64,000 nt of DNA, from positions 144,063,191 to 144,127,190 of the forward strand of contig NC_080571.1 of the NCBI RefSeq assembly GCF_030247185.1. Direction: 5' to 3'. Shown here piece after piece: positions 35,121-49,232 of the stretch. Made by a program: the position numbers and the translations under genes. Below the pieces are notes generated by a model, which was not told where the DNA came from, ran no database searches, and was given only the letters and a program-made list of their open reading frames with translations. Origin of the DNA: Malaya genurostris (taxonomy: Eukaryota; Arthropoda; Insecta; Diptera; Culicidae). Numbering within the stretch: position 1 is the stretch's first letter; every line of letters starts with the position of its first letter.

Positions 35121-37384
35121 TTTCTTTTTGAATTTATCTTAATTTAACTGTTGAGAGTTCTGATCCATGGGCGACCGGGTAACACTGTAATCAAACTTTG
35201 ACACCAGCGTTCCTGAAAAAGCTGAAATTAAGACTTAAAGCAAAGTTTAGGTAAACTAACATAATATCAGATAGGTGTTAGGTCAGGCACAGTGTGTTTT
35301 AGAAAAGTTATTATATTATAGGGTAAATTTATTGAAAAAGAAGTGAATATAAGTGTGTCGAATAAGTTCGAAAACCGTCGTTAAAATTATAGATGACATT
35401 TCGTGACGATATACAAAATACCCCTCTCGCCGCTCGGGTTAGTTGTTTCACTAGCGAACAAAACATGTCGTAAGGCCACAGCACTCAATCACTGAAAAAT
35501 ATTCCGTATATCTATGTATCGGAAAACCACGATACTCTTTGTGCGATGATTCGTTCAGTTAATGTGGTTCAATGTGGTTCAAGTTTTGTGCGCCTTATTT
35601 TGGCACTGAATTTCACCTTAATGCTCGTTCATAACTTTTTGGAAAATTGAATTTTATATTATTTGTGGTTATCTCACAATACTGAGAATTGCACCATAAT
35701 TGCTGCCTTAAATGCAACAAAAGATATTCACGATTGAATTCTATTCATTCTTGTACAGGGTAAGTTTTGAAAAAATTGCCATAATAAAGTAAGTCGTATT
35801 CACGACAAAGCATCTCAGGAACAGAGTCACTGCCAATTGAACTTCGCACTTATTTCACAACTCAAGAGCAGCAGTCAAACGAGCCTAGGTTTGTTAAATT
35901 CTGCCATTTTCGAGGAAAATTAACGGAGAGGAAATAAGTTCGTTTGGTCGGATACAGAATTTATACCTTTAGGTCTACGGAATGAGAAGTGATAACCAAT
36001 TGATGGAACTAGTTCCTCAACCCAATAATTTCAGGCTTCCACACGAGCCTAAATTTGTTGACAATCAGTTCAACCATCTCTGCGAAAAATGCATACACAG
36101 TACACAACACTGTAATATTTTCGGAAGTGCTCCGTCACTTCCTTGTATTCATTATTTGTATTTGTGTTACAAAATATTGTCATCTCTTGTACATACAAAC
36201 TCTATATTTTGCTCTTTTCTCTTTCTAATTCTAGGCTGCAACTGCCATGAAACGGGCCAAAACAACAATGTGGCCAACCAGCCCAACAGAGCGTGATGGA
36301 ACATAATGATTGCATAAAAATACTTTCAACCATAGCAGACGAATGTGAGTGAATGTCGTCGGGTTTACATTTTTAGTTTATCATCTTAGATTCAAAGTTT
36401 ATTTAAAAATTGTGCGATGCTACGTTAAAAATTGAAAACTAAACATGATTTGTCTTACCTAGAACAAAAATAACACTGTTTTAGTTATACACGGGACAGC
36501 AAGAAAAAAAATTAATTTACATTCATAAATGACGCGGCTACTACTTCCGTACTAGGATTATAATGAAACAATAAATTTGTGTAATTATAAACCTTTCATT
36601 GGAAATCGATTTCCTTCGATTTTAGCCTTAACATACTTTTAGGTTTCTAGAATAAGAAGAAGGGAGAAAACGCATCCTTTGCTTTTCTCAAAAGTTACAA
36701 TTTTTGTAGCACAAATTTATTTGAGTTGCGCGTACCAGAAAGAATGATCATAAAACAGTTTTTTTTGTTAACAAAGGTAAATCTTCGTGTTCGTTTCATA
36801 GTTATTGTTTTGAGTTACAGGAGCGAACGTAACTATTTTGATAGTGTGTGCCAATTCTACATTTTTCTAAATTCTGTCTCAATACAGATAATGTATATGG
36901 AATTGAAAAGACTACTCTACAAAATTCTAGTCTTGTGTTCATGGAGACAAAATGGATTTTGATGCATTTTGTCCTTTTGTTGAAGATTAACCTGTATCTA
37001 TGATCACATACACGTGACTTTGAGTAGTGCAAATTTAAAAGTTTTTGCCAGCATATAAGGACTGTGTTCGAAAATAATGCAACGGACAAAAATGATCACC
37101 GGAAATTCTTTTCAAATCGAATATTTTTGAAACTCTCAGAGAGCATATAAACACATATTTGCCATGTTTTTACTAAGCTTGTTTGTTTAATCAACGCTCT
37201 TAGGATAAATACCCGCATTTTGCTCTTATCACTACCAATTAAATTTTGTGCCACACATAATCTGTCTTACCTACTTTCATTAACTCTTTCCTTGAATCCT
37301 TGTCCTTGTTGAATAACTTTCTTGTTTCCGATGCTTACCATTAACAATCGCTCCAGATAACATCATTATTTTCGTTCCACTCTA
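35121..37384. other. Unassigned sequence, possibly single-copy
   Basis: The longest stretch without a transposon match that I can name. An open frame at 35982-36296 (104 codons) contains several Cys and His residues in its first half (CEKCIHSTQHC) and a hydrophobic stretch near residues 60-90. I recognise no family. A pyrimidine-rich tract followed by ag at about 36217-36234 could be a splice acceptor, but there is no supporting exon structure. I therefore call no gene here. Confidence 0.4.
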
Positions 37385-37720
37385 TTACCGGTTTCGCGGA
37401 ATGACACGATGCCAGACAGGTTAAAGCAGAGTGTCACCTTCGTTGGATAGAGGAAAATGCAACTGGCGTTTCCTGAAGCATTATTCTTTACATAGTTTGC
37501 CGTCAATGGTACCGGTCTTTATGTACGGCATTCAGAATTTGAAGCATCACTGATTTCCAAGCACAGCAAGAATTTCTTGGAAAATTTGTGGACCTTATTC
37601 TTACAAAATTTCTTCGGAACATCCAGGTGGAAATTTTCGACGAAAAACTACAGGCCAGGGATTCGCTTTAATGTACGTCTTGTTGTCAATTACATGCATT
37701 TCATGCATTTCCAACCATCT
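37385..37720 (-). pseudogene. Decayed Tc1/IS630-like transposase fragment
   Basis: Minus strand, through stops and frame changes. VIDNKTYIKA (about 37670-37700) resembles the first catalytic Asp block (DDETYVKAD in the family). MPYIKTGTIDGKLCKE (about 37489-37535) resembles the strand before the second Asp. PVWHRVIPRN (about 37395-37425) resembles the FWPDLASCHY block, now degraded. No terminal repeats were found. Similarity is to a transposase type common in mosquitoes, judged from motif order only. Confidence 0.5.
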
Positions 37721-37989
37721 GCGGTACAGCTTCTAGGCGCAGGATTTGGTCATAGTATTCCGTTTGTTTGTTCAGGTAAACCCCTTCGTTATCTAAAAGA
37801 CACGAATTCTAGCCCGCTTCAGTATGTGTTGGATGAAACAGTTCGAATTGTGCTTGAAGTAATGCCTGTGCAAACAATATTTCGTTGAAGCACTTCCTAC
37901 TTGGGAGGCATTCTGATAATCACTTAACAGATTGTAACGAACATTTTTACATGTAAACATACAATTCGAAACAAAAAGTTTGTTTTTCT

Positions 37990-38560
37990 TATCTTATGAG
38001 AAAAGCTATACAATCACTGTGAAAACTAACGTTTAAACCGAGACCCGGAAAGCCGAATACCATATACCATTCGACTTAGCTCAAGGAACTGAGCAGATGT
38101 ATGTGTGTCTGTATGAGATAAAAATATGCTCCATGGAAGGCCTTATGGTCTCATAGCCTGCAATCAAATATCATATCGATCCGATTTCCGGTTTCGGAAA
38201 TACAGTGTAGTATGCACAAAAACCAGGAAAATATGCACTCATAATTTCCATAAACTTCTTTTCTAATAAAAGGTGATTTAGTCCTATAGCCTCCTATTAA
38301 ATTTGATCTGGATCCGACTTCCGGTTCCGGAGTTACCTTGTAATATGTAATATGTAATGTAATATGGACACTCAGTTTTCTCCGAAATGGTTTTACCGAA
38401 ATTTTTCAATTCTATGATTTTTTTTTCGCCAGCGGTTGTAAAAATCCCAGAAACTGATTGATAAATGCTCTTAGTTTGCAAAAATTGTTTGTTGGTAGAT
38501 ATATAAACTTAATTCGGCACTACTGGTCCCCCGTTTCCTGTTCCGGAAGCACCGAAAGTA
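37990..38560 (+). mobile_element. Family D repeat, fragment
   Basis: It starts near cttatgagaaaagctatac and has the family words accattcgacttagctcaag, atccgacttccggttccgg and ggtaccccg-type ends, with many indels. Non-coding. Confidence 0.6.
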
Positions 38561-39090
38561 GTTAAAAAACTCCTAAAGAAATTTTGATTGAACACGGTGC
38601 TGCGGTTGAAATAAAATACAACACAGTTACTTTACAGGAAGTGTGGGCGAAAGAATAATTAAATTTCAATGGATTGGAGTTTATTCCATACTATACAACA
38701 GAATTTCATACTTTGCGATGTGTATGAAATTTTCTCAGCCCAATAGTCGATAATGAAAACAATAAATGATAATATGCATGCTGTGATTAATAGTAATTAT
38801 TAAGATATTAATGACAATATCAAAAACCTAGTGTTAGCTACAACGCTGCGACTGCTGTATATTCGAAACAGACATAATCCTGCGCTCCTGTTACTTATAT
38901 AAATCAAATTCATCATAAAAGCGGTTTTGCTATTACTAAATACACACATGAAAAAAATCGTGTTTGATTACGTTTTTATAGATGAACATTTATAGAGTGT
39001 CGTAATTTACTTAAATAAACGATTCAAAGCATTTGAAGACAAGTCATATTATTGTATTCACAGTTAATTAAGCTGAAGATAACATCAATA
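38561..39090. other. Unassigned AT-rich sequence
   Basis: No motif, inverted repeat or open frame of note was seen between two family D fragments. Confidence 0.4.
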
Positions 39091-39094
39091 CAGA

Positions 39095-39830
39095 CATTTG
39101 TGCGTTTCTCATATAGAAAAGTTATGCAATCACTGTGAAAACCGACTTTTCAACTGAGGTCCGGAGGGCCGGATGTCATATACCATTCGACTTCGACTAT
39201 ATATATTCGATTCGACGAACTGAGCAAATGTCTATGTGTGTTTGTATGTTGTGAACGTGTGTGTGTATGTGTATATGTAACAAAAATGAGCACTCGATTT
39301 TCTCGAAGATGGCTGGACCGATATTCACAAACTTAGATTCAAATGGAAGGCCTCTTGGTCCCATAGGCTGTTATTGAATTTTACCACGATCGGACTTGAG
39401 AAAAAGTGCACTCGATTTTCTCAGCGACAGCTGAAACGATTTCCTCCAACTAAAACTAATTAAAGATCTTATAGTCCCATAGATTGTTATTGAATTTCAT
39501 CTGGATCCGATTTCTGGTTCGGGAGTTACGGGGTGAAATATGCATAATGAACTAAAAACTTGCAACAGATTTTTTTAGAGACCGCTCATCCAATTTCACA
39601 AGCTTAGATTCAAATGAAACGTCTTACAACCACATATAACTCTACGAAATTTCATTCGGATGAGACTTCTGGTTCCGGTTTCGGTTACAGATCGATAGGT
39701 ATGAAAATTTCATCTTCAGGGGCATGTTTTGCATTTCTCATATAGAAAGTTTATGCAAACCGTCTTTTGGCCGACGCGCGGAGGGCTGATTGTCTTATAC
39801 CATTCGACTCAGTTTGTTACTGCACCTTCG
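39095..39830 (+). mobile_element. Family D repeat, two partial copies
   Basis: One copy starts at gcgtttctcatatagaaaag (about 39104) and carries a short GT-rich stretch near 39235-39275 and two 'accgatnttcacaaacttagattcaaatg' units. A second start, gcatttctcatatagaaag, appears at about 39731. Non-coding. Confidence 0.65.
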
Positions 39831-40051
39831 GTCAACGCGCCGTACTGAGACAACCTCTACTCTAAAACATATGGATCTTTCACATAATTCGAAGGAAGTG
39901 ATAAGAAGTGTCTTTTTTATCAACAGGATATGATGAAATGGTCAAACTCAGGAATTAATAGCACATAAAGAATTTGAGATAGGCTCAAGTTAGGTGTTCA
40001 AGTACTGATAAATTGGCAAAACGTTTCAGCCGTATTGAAACTGCATTGAAA

Positions 40052-40340
<289 letters not shown>

Positions 40341-40586
40341 TATCGGCGGTAAACCAGTTAGGTTCTCTATTTCGGATCATGTGTTATTCCACTGAAGACA
40401 AGGGAACGGACAGGGGAAAACTAAACGTGAGACGAATGTAATCCTTTCAATGAATTATGTAGGGTAACAGAGGTATTTTGGCCCACTTTAGGATTGATTT
40501 TATTTTGGCACACTTTATAAAAATATCCACCAAATATTGTAATATCTTTAAAAACCCTTTCCGCAATAGGTAATTTAATGTGATTA

Positions 40587-42062
40587 GCTTCAAATTGATG
40601 CAAAAATGCGAGCTGCTCAAACATGGAGGAAAGGCACTGGCTAGAGCGCTGCACTGGATGATTTCTAGGATTTGGGAGGAGGAGATTCTACCGCAGGAAT
40701 GGATGGATGGAGTGGTATGTCCCGTCTACAAAAAGGGCGATAAGCTAAACTGTTGCAATTACCGCGCAATCACATTGCTGAACGCCGCCTACAAGGTACT
40801 CTCCCAAATCCTTTGCCGTCGTCTATCACCAATAGCTAAGGAATTCGTAGGGCCGTACCAAGCGGGATTTACTGGAGCCCGCGCCACTACGGATCACATA
40901 TTCGCGATAAGACAAGTACTCCAGAAGTGTCGTGAATATACCGTATTCACGCATCACCTATTCATTGACTTCAAAGCGGCATACGACACAATCGATCGAG
41001 AACAGCTATGGCAGATAATGCACGAATACGGTTTCCCGGTTAAACTGACGCGATTGGTCAAAGCAACGATGGATAGAGCGATGTGCTACGTCCGAGTATC
41101 TGGGACGCTCTCGAGTCCCTTCGAATCTCGGAGAGGGCTACGTCAAGGTGATTGACTTTCTTGTATCTTGTTCAATATTGCCCTGGAAGGTGTGATTCGA
41201 AGAGCGAGGATCGACACGAGTGGCACGATCTTCCGATCCGTCCGTACAACTTTTTGGCTTTGCTGACGATATTGATATTGTGACACGTAACCTTGAGAAG
41301 ATTGCGGAAACCTACATCGGACTGAAAGCTTAAGCTAGGCGTATCGGACTGGCCATAAATGCATCGAAAACAAAATACATGAGAGGAAGAGGCTCTAGAG
41401 AAGAAACACTATGCCTCCCACCACGAATATTGATAGACGGTGACGATATCGAGGTGGTCGACGAGTTCGTGTATTTGGGCTCACTGGTGAGCGCCGATAA
41501 TGACACCAGCAGAGAAATTCATAGACGTATTTTGGCAGGAAATCGTGCGTACTTTGGACTCAGAAAATCCCTCCGATCGAGAGAAGTATGCCACCGCTCG
41601 AAATTGATCATCTACAAAACGCTAATTAGACCGGTTGTTCTCTATGGCCACGAGACCTGGACTATGATGGCAGAGTACCAACGCGCCCTCAGTGTTTTCG
41701 AAAGAAAGGTACTGAGAACCATCTAGGGCGGAGTGCAGATGGAAGACGGAACGTGAAGACGGCGTATGAATCACGAATTGCAACAGCTGCTAGGAGAACC
41801 ACCTATCGTACGGACAGCTAAAATCGGACTGCGATGGGCTGGGCATGTCGTAAGGATGTCGGACGACAGCCCAGTGAAAATGGTTCTTGAATCTAACCCG
41901 ACTGGTACAAGAAGAAAAGAAGCGCAGCGAGCAAGGTGGATCGATCAAGTGGAGGGTGATCTCAAAAGCATCCGTGCCTTGAGTGGCTGGCGACGAGCAG
42001 CCATGGACCGAGTTTTGTGGAGACGTATGCTTGATACAGCAAAAGACACCCCAGGCCTATAG
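40587..42062 (+). pseudogene. RTE-clade reverse transcriptase, 5'-truncated and broken
   Basis: It starts inside the RT at ELLKHGGKALARALHW. It has YKKGDKLNCCNYRAITLLN, FVGPYQAGFTGARATTDHI and LFIDFKAAYDTIDRE (catalytic Asp region), and RRGLRQGD followed by a TGA at 41153 where Ser is usual. A frame change then precedes GFADDIDIV (about 41262-41285, second catalytic pair intact). The C-terminal part has YLGSLVSADNDTS, LYGHETWTM, stops at about 41724 and 41753, then RWAGHVVRM and DQVEGDLKSIRALSGWRRAA, ending at 42062. The tail continues ggtaaggtaagtaac, like the short 3' repeats of RTE elements. It lacks the endonuclease and is dead. Confidence 0.85.
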
Positions 42063-42084
42063 CTGTTAGGTAAGGTAAGTAACT

Positions 42085-42400
42085 TTTCTCGATAATAGGT
42101 GAACCGATTTTCACAAGCTTAGATTCAAATGAAAGCTCTTATGGCCCCTACAACATTACCGAATTTTTCTTGGATCTGACTTCCTGTTTCGGAGTTATGA
42201 GGTAAAATGTGCAAAGCAAAACTCGATTTTCACATACTTAGATTCAAGTGAATGGTCTAATAGTCCTTCACAAAACTTCTGAACTTCATCTATATTCGAC
42301 TTCCGGTTCCAGAATTATAAGGTGATTAGTGAAAAAATCCAATTCACAATCAATTACTCGCTTTTTTCAGAGATGGCATAACCGATTTTTTAATGCCTTC
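42085..42400 (+). mobile_element. Family D repeat, fragment
   Basis: It has ggtgaaccgattttcacaag, cttagattcaaatgaaag and gacttccggttccag units. It directly follows the RTE 3' end. Non-coding. Confidence 0.65.
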
Positions 42401-42661
42401 CACACTCCCCCGCACAAAAAAGCTCACGTTCGGAGCCCCCTGATAACGGACACATGCAAACCTCAGCTTGGAAAAAATTAAGAACTTTACAACAAAACAG
42501 AAGACTACAACGTGATGTTAACAAGCTGAGGGTATTACAATTAACGGTTATTACAAGCGAAGAAGGCAATATTACTATTGTTACAAAGCAAGAGCACTCA
42601 GTGGAATGTACGATTCCTTTTCAGGGGCTCTTTAAAATATTTTTAAAACTAAAGACTAAAC

Positions 42662-42886
42662 GTCCCGGGTTGGCGGTTCAATGCATAGGACGCTGGTCTT
42701 ACAAGCCAGTTGTCGTATGCTCAAGCCCCGACCTGGAAGGATTCTTAGTGTCAGTAGGATCCATATTACTAGCCATGCAATGATTCTGTACACTAAGATT
42801 CGGCTGTGAAGTCTGTTGAAACAGAAAGGCCAAATTCCACAAAAGGAATGTAATGCCAGGACTTTGCTTTGCTAAACCCCTTGAGC
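42662..42886 (+). mobile_element. tRNA-derived SINE, Feilai-like
   Basis: About 225 bp. The head looks like a tRNA (gggttggcggttcaatgcat, ggtcttacaagccagttg, tatgctcaagccccgacc) with decayed A- and B-box promoter positions. The body includes gatccatattactagccatg and tctgttgaaacagaaaggcc, and the tail aatgccaggactttgctttgct. This order matches my memory of the Aedes Feilai family, but it was not searched. It is not a functional tRNA gene: the cloverleaf is not complete. Confidence 0.7.
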
Positions 42887-42984
42887 TGACTGTTATACCA
42901 ATACACTTTCAAAAGGGCACAAAAACCTCCTCATCTTTCCGTTACGTATTTGGAATAATATTTGAATAAAAGAAACTTTAAGTG

Positions 42985-43205
42985 GTAATTAATTAGTGAG
43001 TGGATAAATAGATGAGTATATTAATGAGTCAATGAATGAGTGAATAAGTGAATGTATGAATGGTTTGATGAATGAATGCATGAATAAGTTAATGAATGAA
43101 TTATGGCTAAGTGAAAGTGAATTAATAAAAGATGAATGAACGAGTGGCTGGATCGATAATGATTGTTTGAATACATGAATGAATAGATAAAATTGATAAT
43201 CATGA
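42985..43205. repeat. Degenerate tetranucleotide tract (GAAT/GAGT)n
   Basis: About 220 bp of imperfect 4-bp repeats (aatgagtgaataagtgaatg and similar). The reading frame across it on the minus strand is a repeat artefact. Confidence 0.85.
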
Positions 43206-43298
43206 GTTTAGTAAATGCATGCGCTAGTAACACAGTTTGACATCACTACAGGTAACATAGTATAATATAATCTAATATGCATTATACGGCTGATACAC

Positions 43299-43595
43299 TT
43301 AAACGATGTAATCGGCTATCTTCGACTTTGAATGTTGTTTCAGGTTAGTTTTGAATAAGTTTATGTTCGTTAATTGTTTCAAAGTATTAGGTAGAGAACT
43401 ATAGACTGTTGGGCGATGAAACATTATTCGGCTTTGACCAAAGTTAGTCCAGGCGCTTGCTCGCAGTAACGAGCTAGCTTCTCTGCTACTTTGTTGGCGA
43501 GTGATAACCGACAGTGGTAAATTGCTGTGAGTTCCTGGTAGGTACAGTTGCGTTTCAACAAACTTTGATTCAAAGGAATGGTCGTATGAACTCAT
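43299..43595 (-). pseudogene. C-terminal fragment of a non-LTR reverse transcriptase
   Basis: Minus strand, about 85 codons. RASAWTNFGQSRIMFHRPTVYSSLP followed by LKQLTNINLFKTNLKQHSK is the common C-terminal pattern (a basic patch, W/YNSLP-like, then a FK.NLK.H helix) of CR1/Jockey-type RTs. It ends at a stop at 43299. The catalytic part is missing. The clade cannot be fixed from so short a piece. Confidence 0.6.
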
Positions 43596-43689
43596 ACAAA
43601 ACTTCTAAAGTGTGTAAAAACTTTGATACCATCACTTAGAAGGGCGAAACAAAAAACGAAGAAATAATTCTGAACTAACCCCAAAACTA

Positions 43690-44950
<1,261 letters not shown>

Positions 44951-44961
44951 TACCCCTTCTT
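44951..44961 (-). other. Polypurine tract
   Basis: Minus strand aagaaggggta immediately before the 3' LTR start. This is the usual site for plus-strand DNA priming in LTR elements. It overlaps the end of the env frame. Confidence 0.7.
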
Positions 44962-45691
44962 AGATTGATCCGTCTCGGTTCAACCCTGATTGTGAGCTGT
45001 CTGCAACTTTGTCTATTGGAATTCGAATGATTAGTTGCAGCTTAAGTTTGCAGATTTCTCTTATGATAAGTGTAACGAAGGTTATGACGAGGTATGTGAT
45101 TAAAACTATGGCTCCAATGTTAAATACTCTGGTCCTATTTGTAATGGTTTCTAGATGCTCTAGCTTATGACGGTTATGTGCGTGTAACAGTTCCAAATTG
45201 GTGATGGGCTCAGATATTAATTCTGATTCATTTACGTTCACTAAATTGAGTGGAAGGATAGTGGGTTTGGTTTTTCCTTTGAAAATCTTGTTGTTGAACT
45301 GCGTTCCATTGAGTTTTATGAAGCAATCTTCGAATGACACAAGGTATGTTCCTGTCAGATTTCTTGATCCAAAACCACAACTATTCTGCATAAGTGTTGG
45401 TTCAATGGAGTTTTTTATCAGTACTCCAAGGTTTTCAATTTTTTTGAACTTCCAGAGCGTTGATAGCTTTGTAAAAGTACAAAAACCAGGATTTCCTCGT
45501 AATATTGGATGGAGACATTTGTAGTTGGATATGTTGAAGAGATTTTGTATGTCACAAATACTGTTTTGCCTTTCTCATATAGAAAGGTTATGCAATCACT
45601 TGAAAAACCGACCAGTGAAAATTGGCCCGGAGGGCCAAGTGTTTTATACCATTCGACTCAGTTCATCGAGCTGAGCAATGTCTGTGTGTGT

Positions 45692-45762
<71 letters not shown>

Positions 45763-47902
45763 CGTGTATGTATATATGTGTGTGTGTATGTGTCGAATAA
45801 TCTCACTAAGTTTTCTCGGAGATGGCTCAACCGATTTTGACAAACTAGGATTCAAATGAAAGGTCTCGTGGTCCCATACTGCATTCCTGAATTTCATCCG
45901 GATCCGACTTCCGGTTCCGGAATTATAGGGTAAAGTGTGTTCAATATTGTATACCGTCACTTAAACCGGCGAAACAAAAAACGTAAAAAAAATTTCTAAA
46001 CTGGTCTCAAAACTACACAAATCGATAGTCATTATCAGTAGGTAACTAAACAAACCGATTCTGGCTATCCTGGTTCCCTGTATCCGGTTCCGGAAGTACC
46101 CGAAATAGTGGTCATATATACCAAAATAGATCTCACTCACTTTTCTCAGCGATAGTTAGACCGATTTCCACAAACTTGGATTCAAATGAAAGGTCTCCCG
46201 GTCCCATACGGAATTCCTGAATTTCATCCGGATCCGACTTCCGGTTTCGGAATTATAGGGTAAAGTGTGTTCAATATTGTACACCGTCACTTAAACCGGC
46301 GAAACAAAAAACGTAAAAAAATTTCTAAACTGGTCTCAAAACTACACAAATCGGTAGTCATTATCAGTAGGCAACTAAACAAACCGATTTCGGCTATCCT
46401 GGTTCCCGGTATCCGGTTCCGGAAGTACCGGAAATAGTGGTCATATATACGAAAATAGATCTCACTCCTTTTTCTCAGTGATGGTTAGACCGATTTCCAC
46501 AAACTTAGATTCAAATGAAAGGTCTTCCGGTCACATACGGAATTTGTGTTTGTGTGTCATGTTAGTTGGTGGCCGTACGAACCGACTTTGATTATACTGG
46601 TTCTCGGGTTCCGGTGCCGCAAGTGCATATAATAGTGAACCCATTTCGTTTTCTTAAGGATGGCTTACGCAATCAAAGCACTGTTTTATTCTGTATGTTT
46701 TCCATAAACAATCTCTTGCTTTCTTTCAAAAATCGAAGAGAAAATTTTTGAATAGAATACCACAATATTATATGTACATGAGAAAGGCATCATTACACCA
46801 CTAGGTGGATTAAAACAGGTTTTTCTCAATGTTATTGCAATGTTATCTACCAGATACGATTCGTTGTTGCCAACAATAGCGTTGGTAGCGTTTATTGCGA
46901 TGATTTTTCCGTTTATGGGAATGGTTTCTATATGAAGTTGTACATATTCTCCTCGTCTAAGCTTGGGAATTTTGATGAGGACTATTATGTCTGAATCGTT
47001 ATGAAATGCTACAGGTTCCAGAAACTCATAAGTTTGATCGTAGCTTTCAATTGATATGCCTTGTGATTCCAACAGTTGCGTTACAAATTCCAGTTCTGGA
47101 GGTTGTAATAACGTTTTTGATATTATACCAGGTTTCGATAGTTGTATTTATTCGAAGATTGTCATCAGCTGGTGGTGGATCATGTCGATGTTGAAGATGA
47201 TGCTGTGTACGCGTAAAATGTGTTTCCAGTCGATTGGCCTGTCTAAAATCAACCTAGCTTGTTTTATGATGCTATCAATTTCTATAGATTGTCTATAAGC
47301 TTCTTTTGTTAAATTGTTAATCCTGATTTCAAATAACTCATTTACTCTGACCTGTTCATTGTTTTCTGTAATTAAAGCATTGTTCGAATATTTCAAAGAT
47401 TCCAATTGATTTTCAATTTTGAGTAAATCTTCATTATCAAGGTTTCCCGTTATCATTTTTTTAGTAGATCCAAGAAAATTGAAAGATCTTTTTGTTTTCC
47501 TTCGTTTTATAGTTAGATTTTCTAGTACAAAATAAGCTTGGCTATGTTTTTGTTTTAAAATGTTGACTATTTCGATAATATTTGAATTTTTTCTAGTTTG
47601 TTGATAATTGTTTTATATTGTTTTAGGATAATTCTAAATGGATACAGATTGAATTTGTGAATTAGAGTGTGGGAACCTTCTTTTAAAAAAACGGGTTTGG
47701 TTTTGAAAGCAACAATGCCTGGATTGTTGTTTAGTTCGATTATTTCTATGTCAGAAGGACTGATGAAATCACACCACAGGAGTATGATGCAACAATAAAT
47801 TATAGTAACTCTGGGTGTCATCTTCCAGCTGTAAAGAAACATTAAATTGAATACAAAAATGGGATTATTAATTATTGTTAGGGTAATATATTTCGTTTTC
47901 AT
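44960..47902 (-). pseudogene. Errantivirus envelope-like gene, broken and interrupted
   Basis: Four minus-strand open pieces: 47567-47902 (hydrophobic N-terminal segment near residues 20-50, signal-like), 47148-47456 (long helix with coiled-coil character), 46820-47072, and 44960-45391. The last ends in a strongly hydrophobic stretch of about 22 residues followed by a short basic tail, the layout of a type I membrane anchor. Frame breaks occur near 47560, 47460 and 47100. A family D repeat sits in the gene at about 45560-46815. The protein would be a membrane glycoprotein if intact. This copy cannot make one. Similarity to errantivirus Env is inferred from position and layout more than from motifs. 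Confidence 0.7.
45562..46817 (+). mobile_element. Family D repeat inserted in the env gene
   Basis: About 1.25 kb, from ctgttttgcctttctcatat to catcattacaccactaggtggattaaaacag. The ends share ctgtttt/aaaacag in inverted orientation. Inside are a (GT)n tract (45680-45790) and tandem copies of a unit of about 320 bp (roughly 45805-46125, 46126-46445, then a partial third) carrying atttcatccggatccgactt and ggttccggaagtacc. Non-coding. The most complete copy of the family in this window. Confidence 0.8.
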
Positions 47903-47982
47903 TTTAGCTTAGTTTTGTGGATTTTTCTTCCGCTCTCGTCTATTATGTTAGTTTCCCTATTTTCTACTACTTTTAGTTCTTG

Positions 47983-49161
47983 TTATCGAGGTTGGTGTTT
48001 TAGATTATTGCGTTTTCTCTCGAAGATCGTGTAGTTTAAAGAGAAATTTTCAGGCTCTTCTCTGCTCTTGTTGAGTTTTTCTAAATCTCTGAGCTTCTTT
48101 TGTTCATATTTTTCAGAAAAGATTCTGTAGAATATCTCTTTTTGTCTAATTCTTTCTTCTAAATTTTCGGGTACCGTTTCCTCATTTTTAAAGCCAAAGA
48201 ATAGCTCTTTAGGGGTTAATTTTGTTTGCGAGTGTATTGATTCGTTATAAATAGAGACTGCCAAATTAAGTTTTGCTGTTTCTGACAAATCTTTTGTTGT
48301 TTCTCTAATACTCAAGATGTTATGCAGTTCTCTCAACGTTCTGTGAACAATTTCAACCGTTCCGTTGGAAGAGGACTACCCAACACTTGTATAATGGTAC
48401 TCAACATCATTTTCTTCAAGGAACTCTTTAATTGTTGTTGAAGTGAATGATGCTTCTTGGTCCATGACGAGAAGGGAAGGTTTTCCTACGTTTGAAAAGA
48501 AGTGAGTTATAGCTTTAAGTATGTGTATAGCGTTGCGTGTCCTTACAGGGATCGCCATTGTTAGTCTTGAAAACTTATCGCATAATGTTAGATAATGTTT
48601 GTTATTGATGATAAAAATGTCCATATGTACAATTTGCAACGGTTTTGTAGGTGTTGATGTTAGTTTATATTGTTGTTTATATGGCCTTCTTTCATACTTA
48701 GCTGTTTGGCATAACCTACAAAGGTTGATAAATTTGGTAATTTTTGATTTCATATTCGGGAAAAAATATTTTCGGGATATGTGGGATTTAGTTTCGGTAA
48801 TGCCTCTATGGTTTGCGTTGTGTTGTCTTTGGATTATTAGGTCTTGTTCAAGTTCGTCAATTATGTCTTCTAGCAATTGTTGCGTCCAGAATATTTTAAA
48901 TGTCTTCGCTCTGGAGAAATAGTTCTTGTATATTGTTTGTAAGCTACACAGTATTTTTTCGCTACAGTAAATGCCGGTAGTGCACCTATTTGTGGCGTAT
49001 TCCTTCAAAATTTTGATTAATGAGGCGGGACCGAAATTGGTCTTTTTGATTATAGTTCTATGATAGTTTCTAAATAATTCAGCCTGTTTGGTGGACTTAT
49101 ACCACCGGTACAGGTGGACCGTAGCGTTATGATTAGCCAGTAGGGAAACCGCTACCGACAC
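47983..49161 (-). pseudogene. Errantivirus integrase, one in-frame stop
   Basis: Minus strand, Ty3/Gypsy integrase. The zinc-binding HHCC region includes HNANHRG and CRLCQTAKYE. The core has first Asp in VHMDIF and second Asp in VMDQEASF. A TAG at 48376 then interrupts the frame, and just beyond it in the same frame is the region with the catalytic Glu (GTVE). The C-terminal part runs to 47983 with a helix-rich, charged end. The upstream edge (49161) opens into unrelated sequence where RNase H should be. The enzyme would insert the DNA copy into the chromosome. The single stop is the only break I see within the integrase itself. Confidence 0.85.
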
Positions 49162-49232
49162 TACACGGCTATCTAGGCTGCTCAGAGAGGGAAGTTAACA
49201 TTGATGGTCAACTTCCATGGATGGCCGAGCAG
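49162..49232 (-). other. Deletion junction where RNase H should lie
   Basis: The RT frame ends at KCEFLQKECE (49233) and the next readable polyprotein is the region just ahead of the integrase zinc finger. About 70-150 bp of unrelated sequence fill the gap, including the imperfect palindrome gttaacattgatggtcaac (49195-49213). The expected RNase H/connection part (about 300 residues) is absent. Confidence 0.65.

Noticed and set aside
42662..42790. tRNA gene
   Set aside because: Only the tRNA-like head of a SINE: promoter boxes are decayed, the cloverleaf is incomplete, and a SINE body follows.
43021..43233. Minus-strand frame rich in Ser, His and Ile
   Set aside because: Artefact of a degenerate tetranucleotide repeat.
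45198..45524. Plus-strand 108-codon frame
   Set aside because: Antisense to the env-like gene of the errantivirus.
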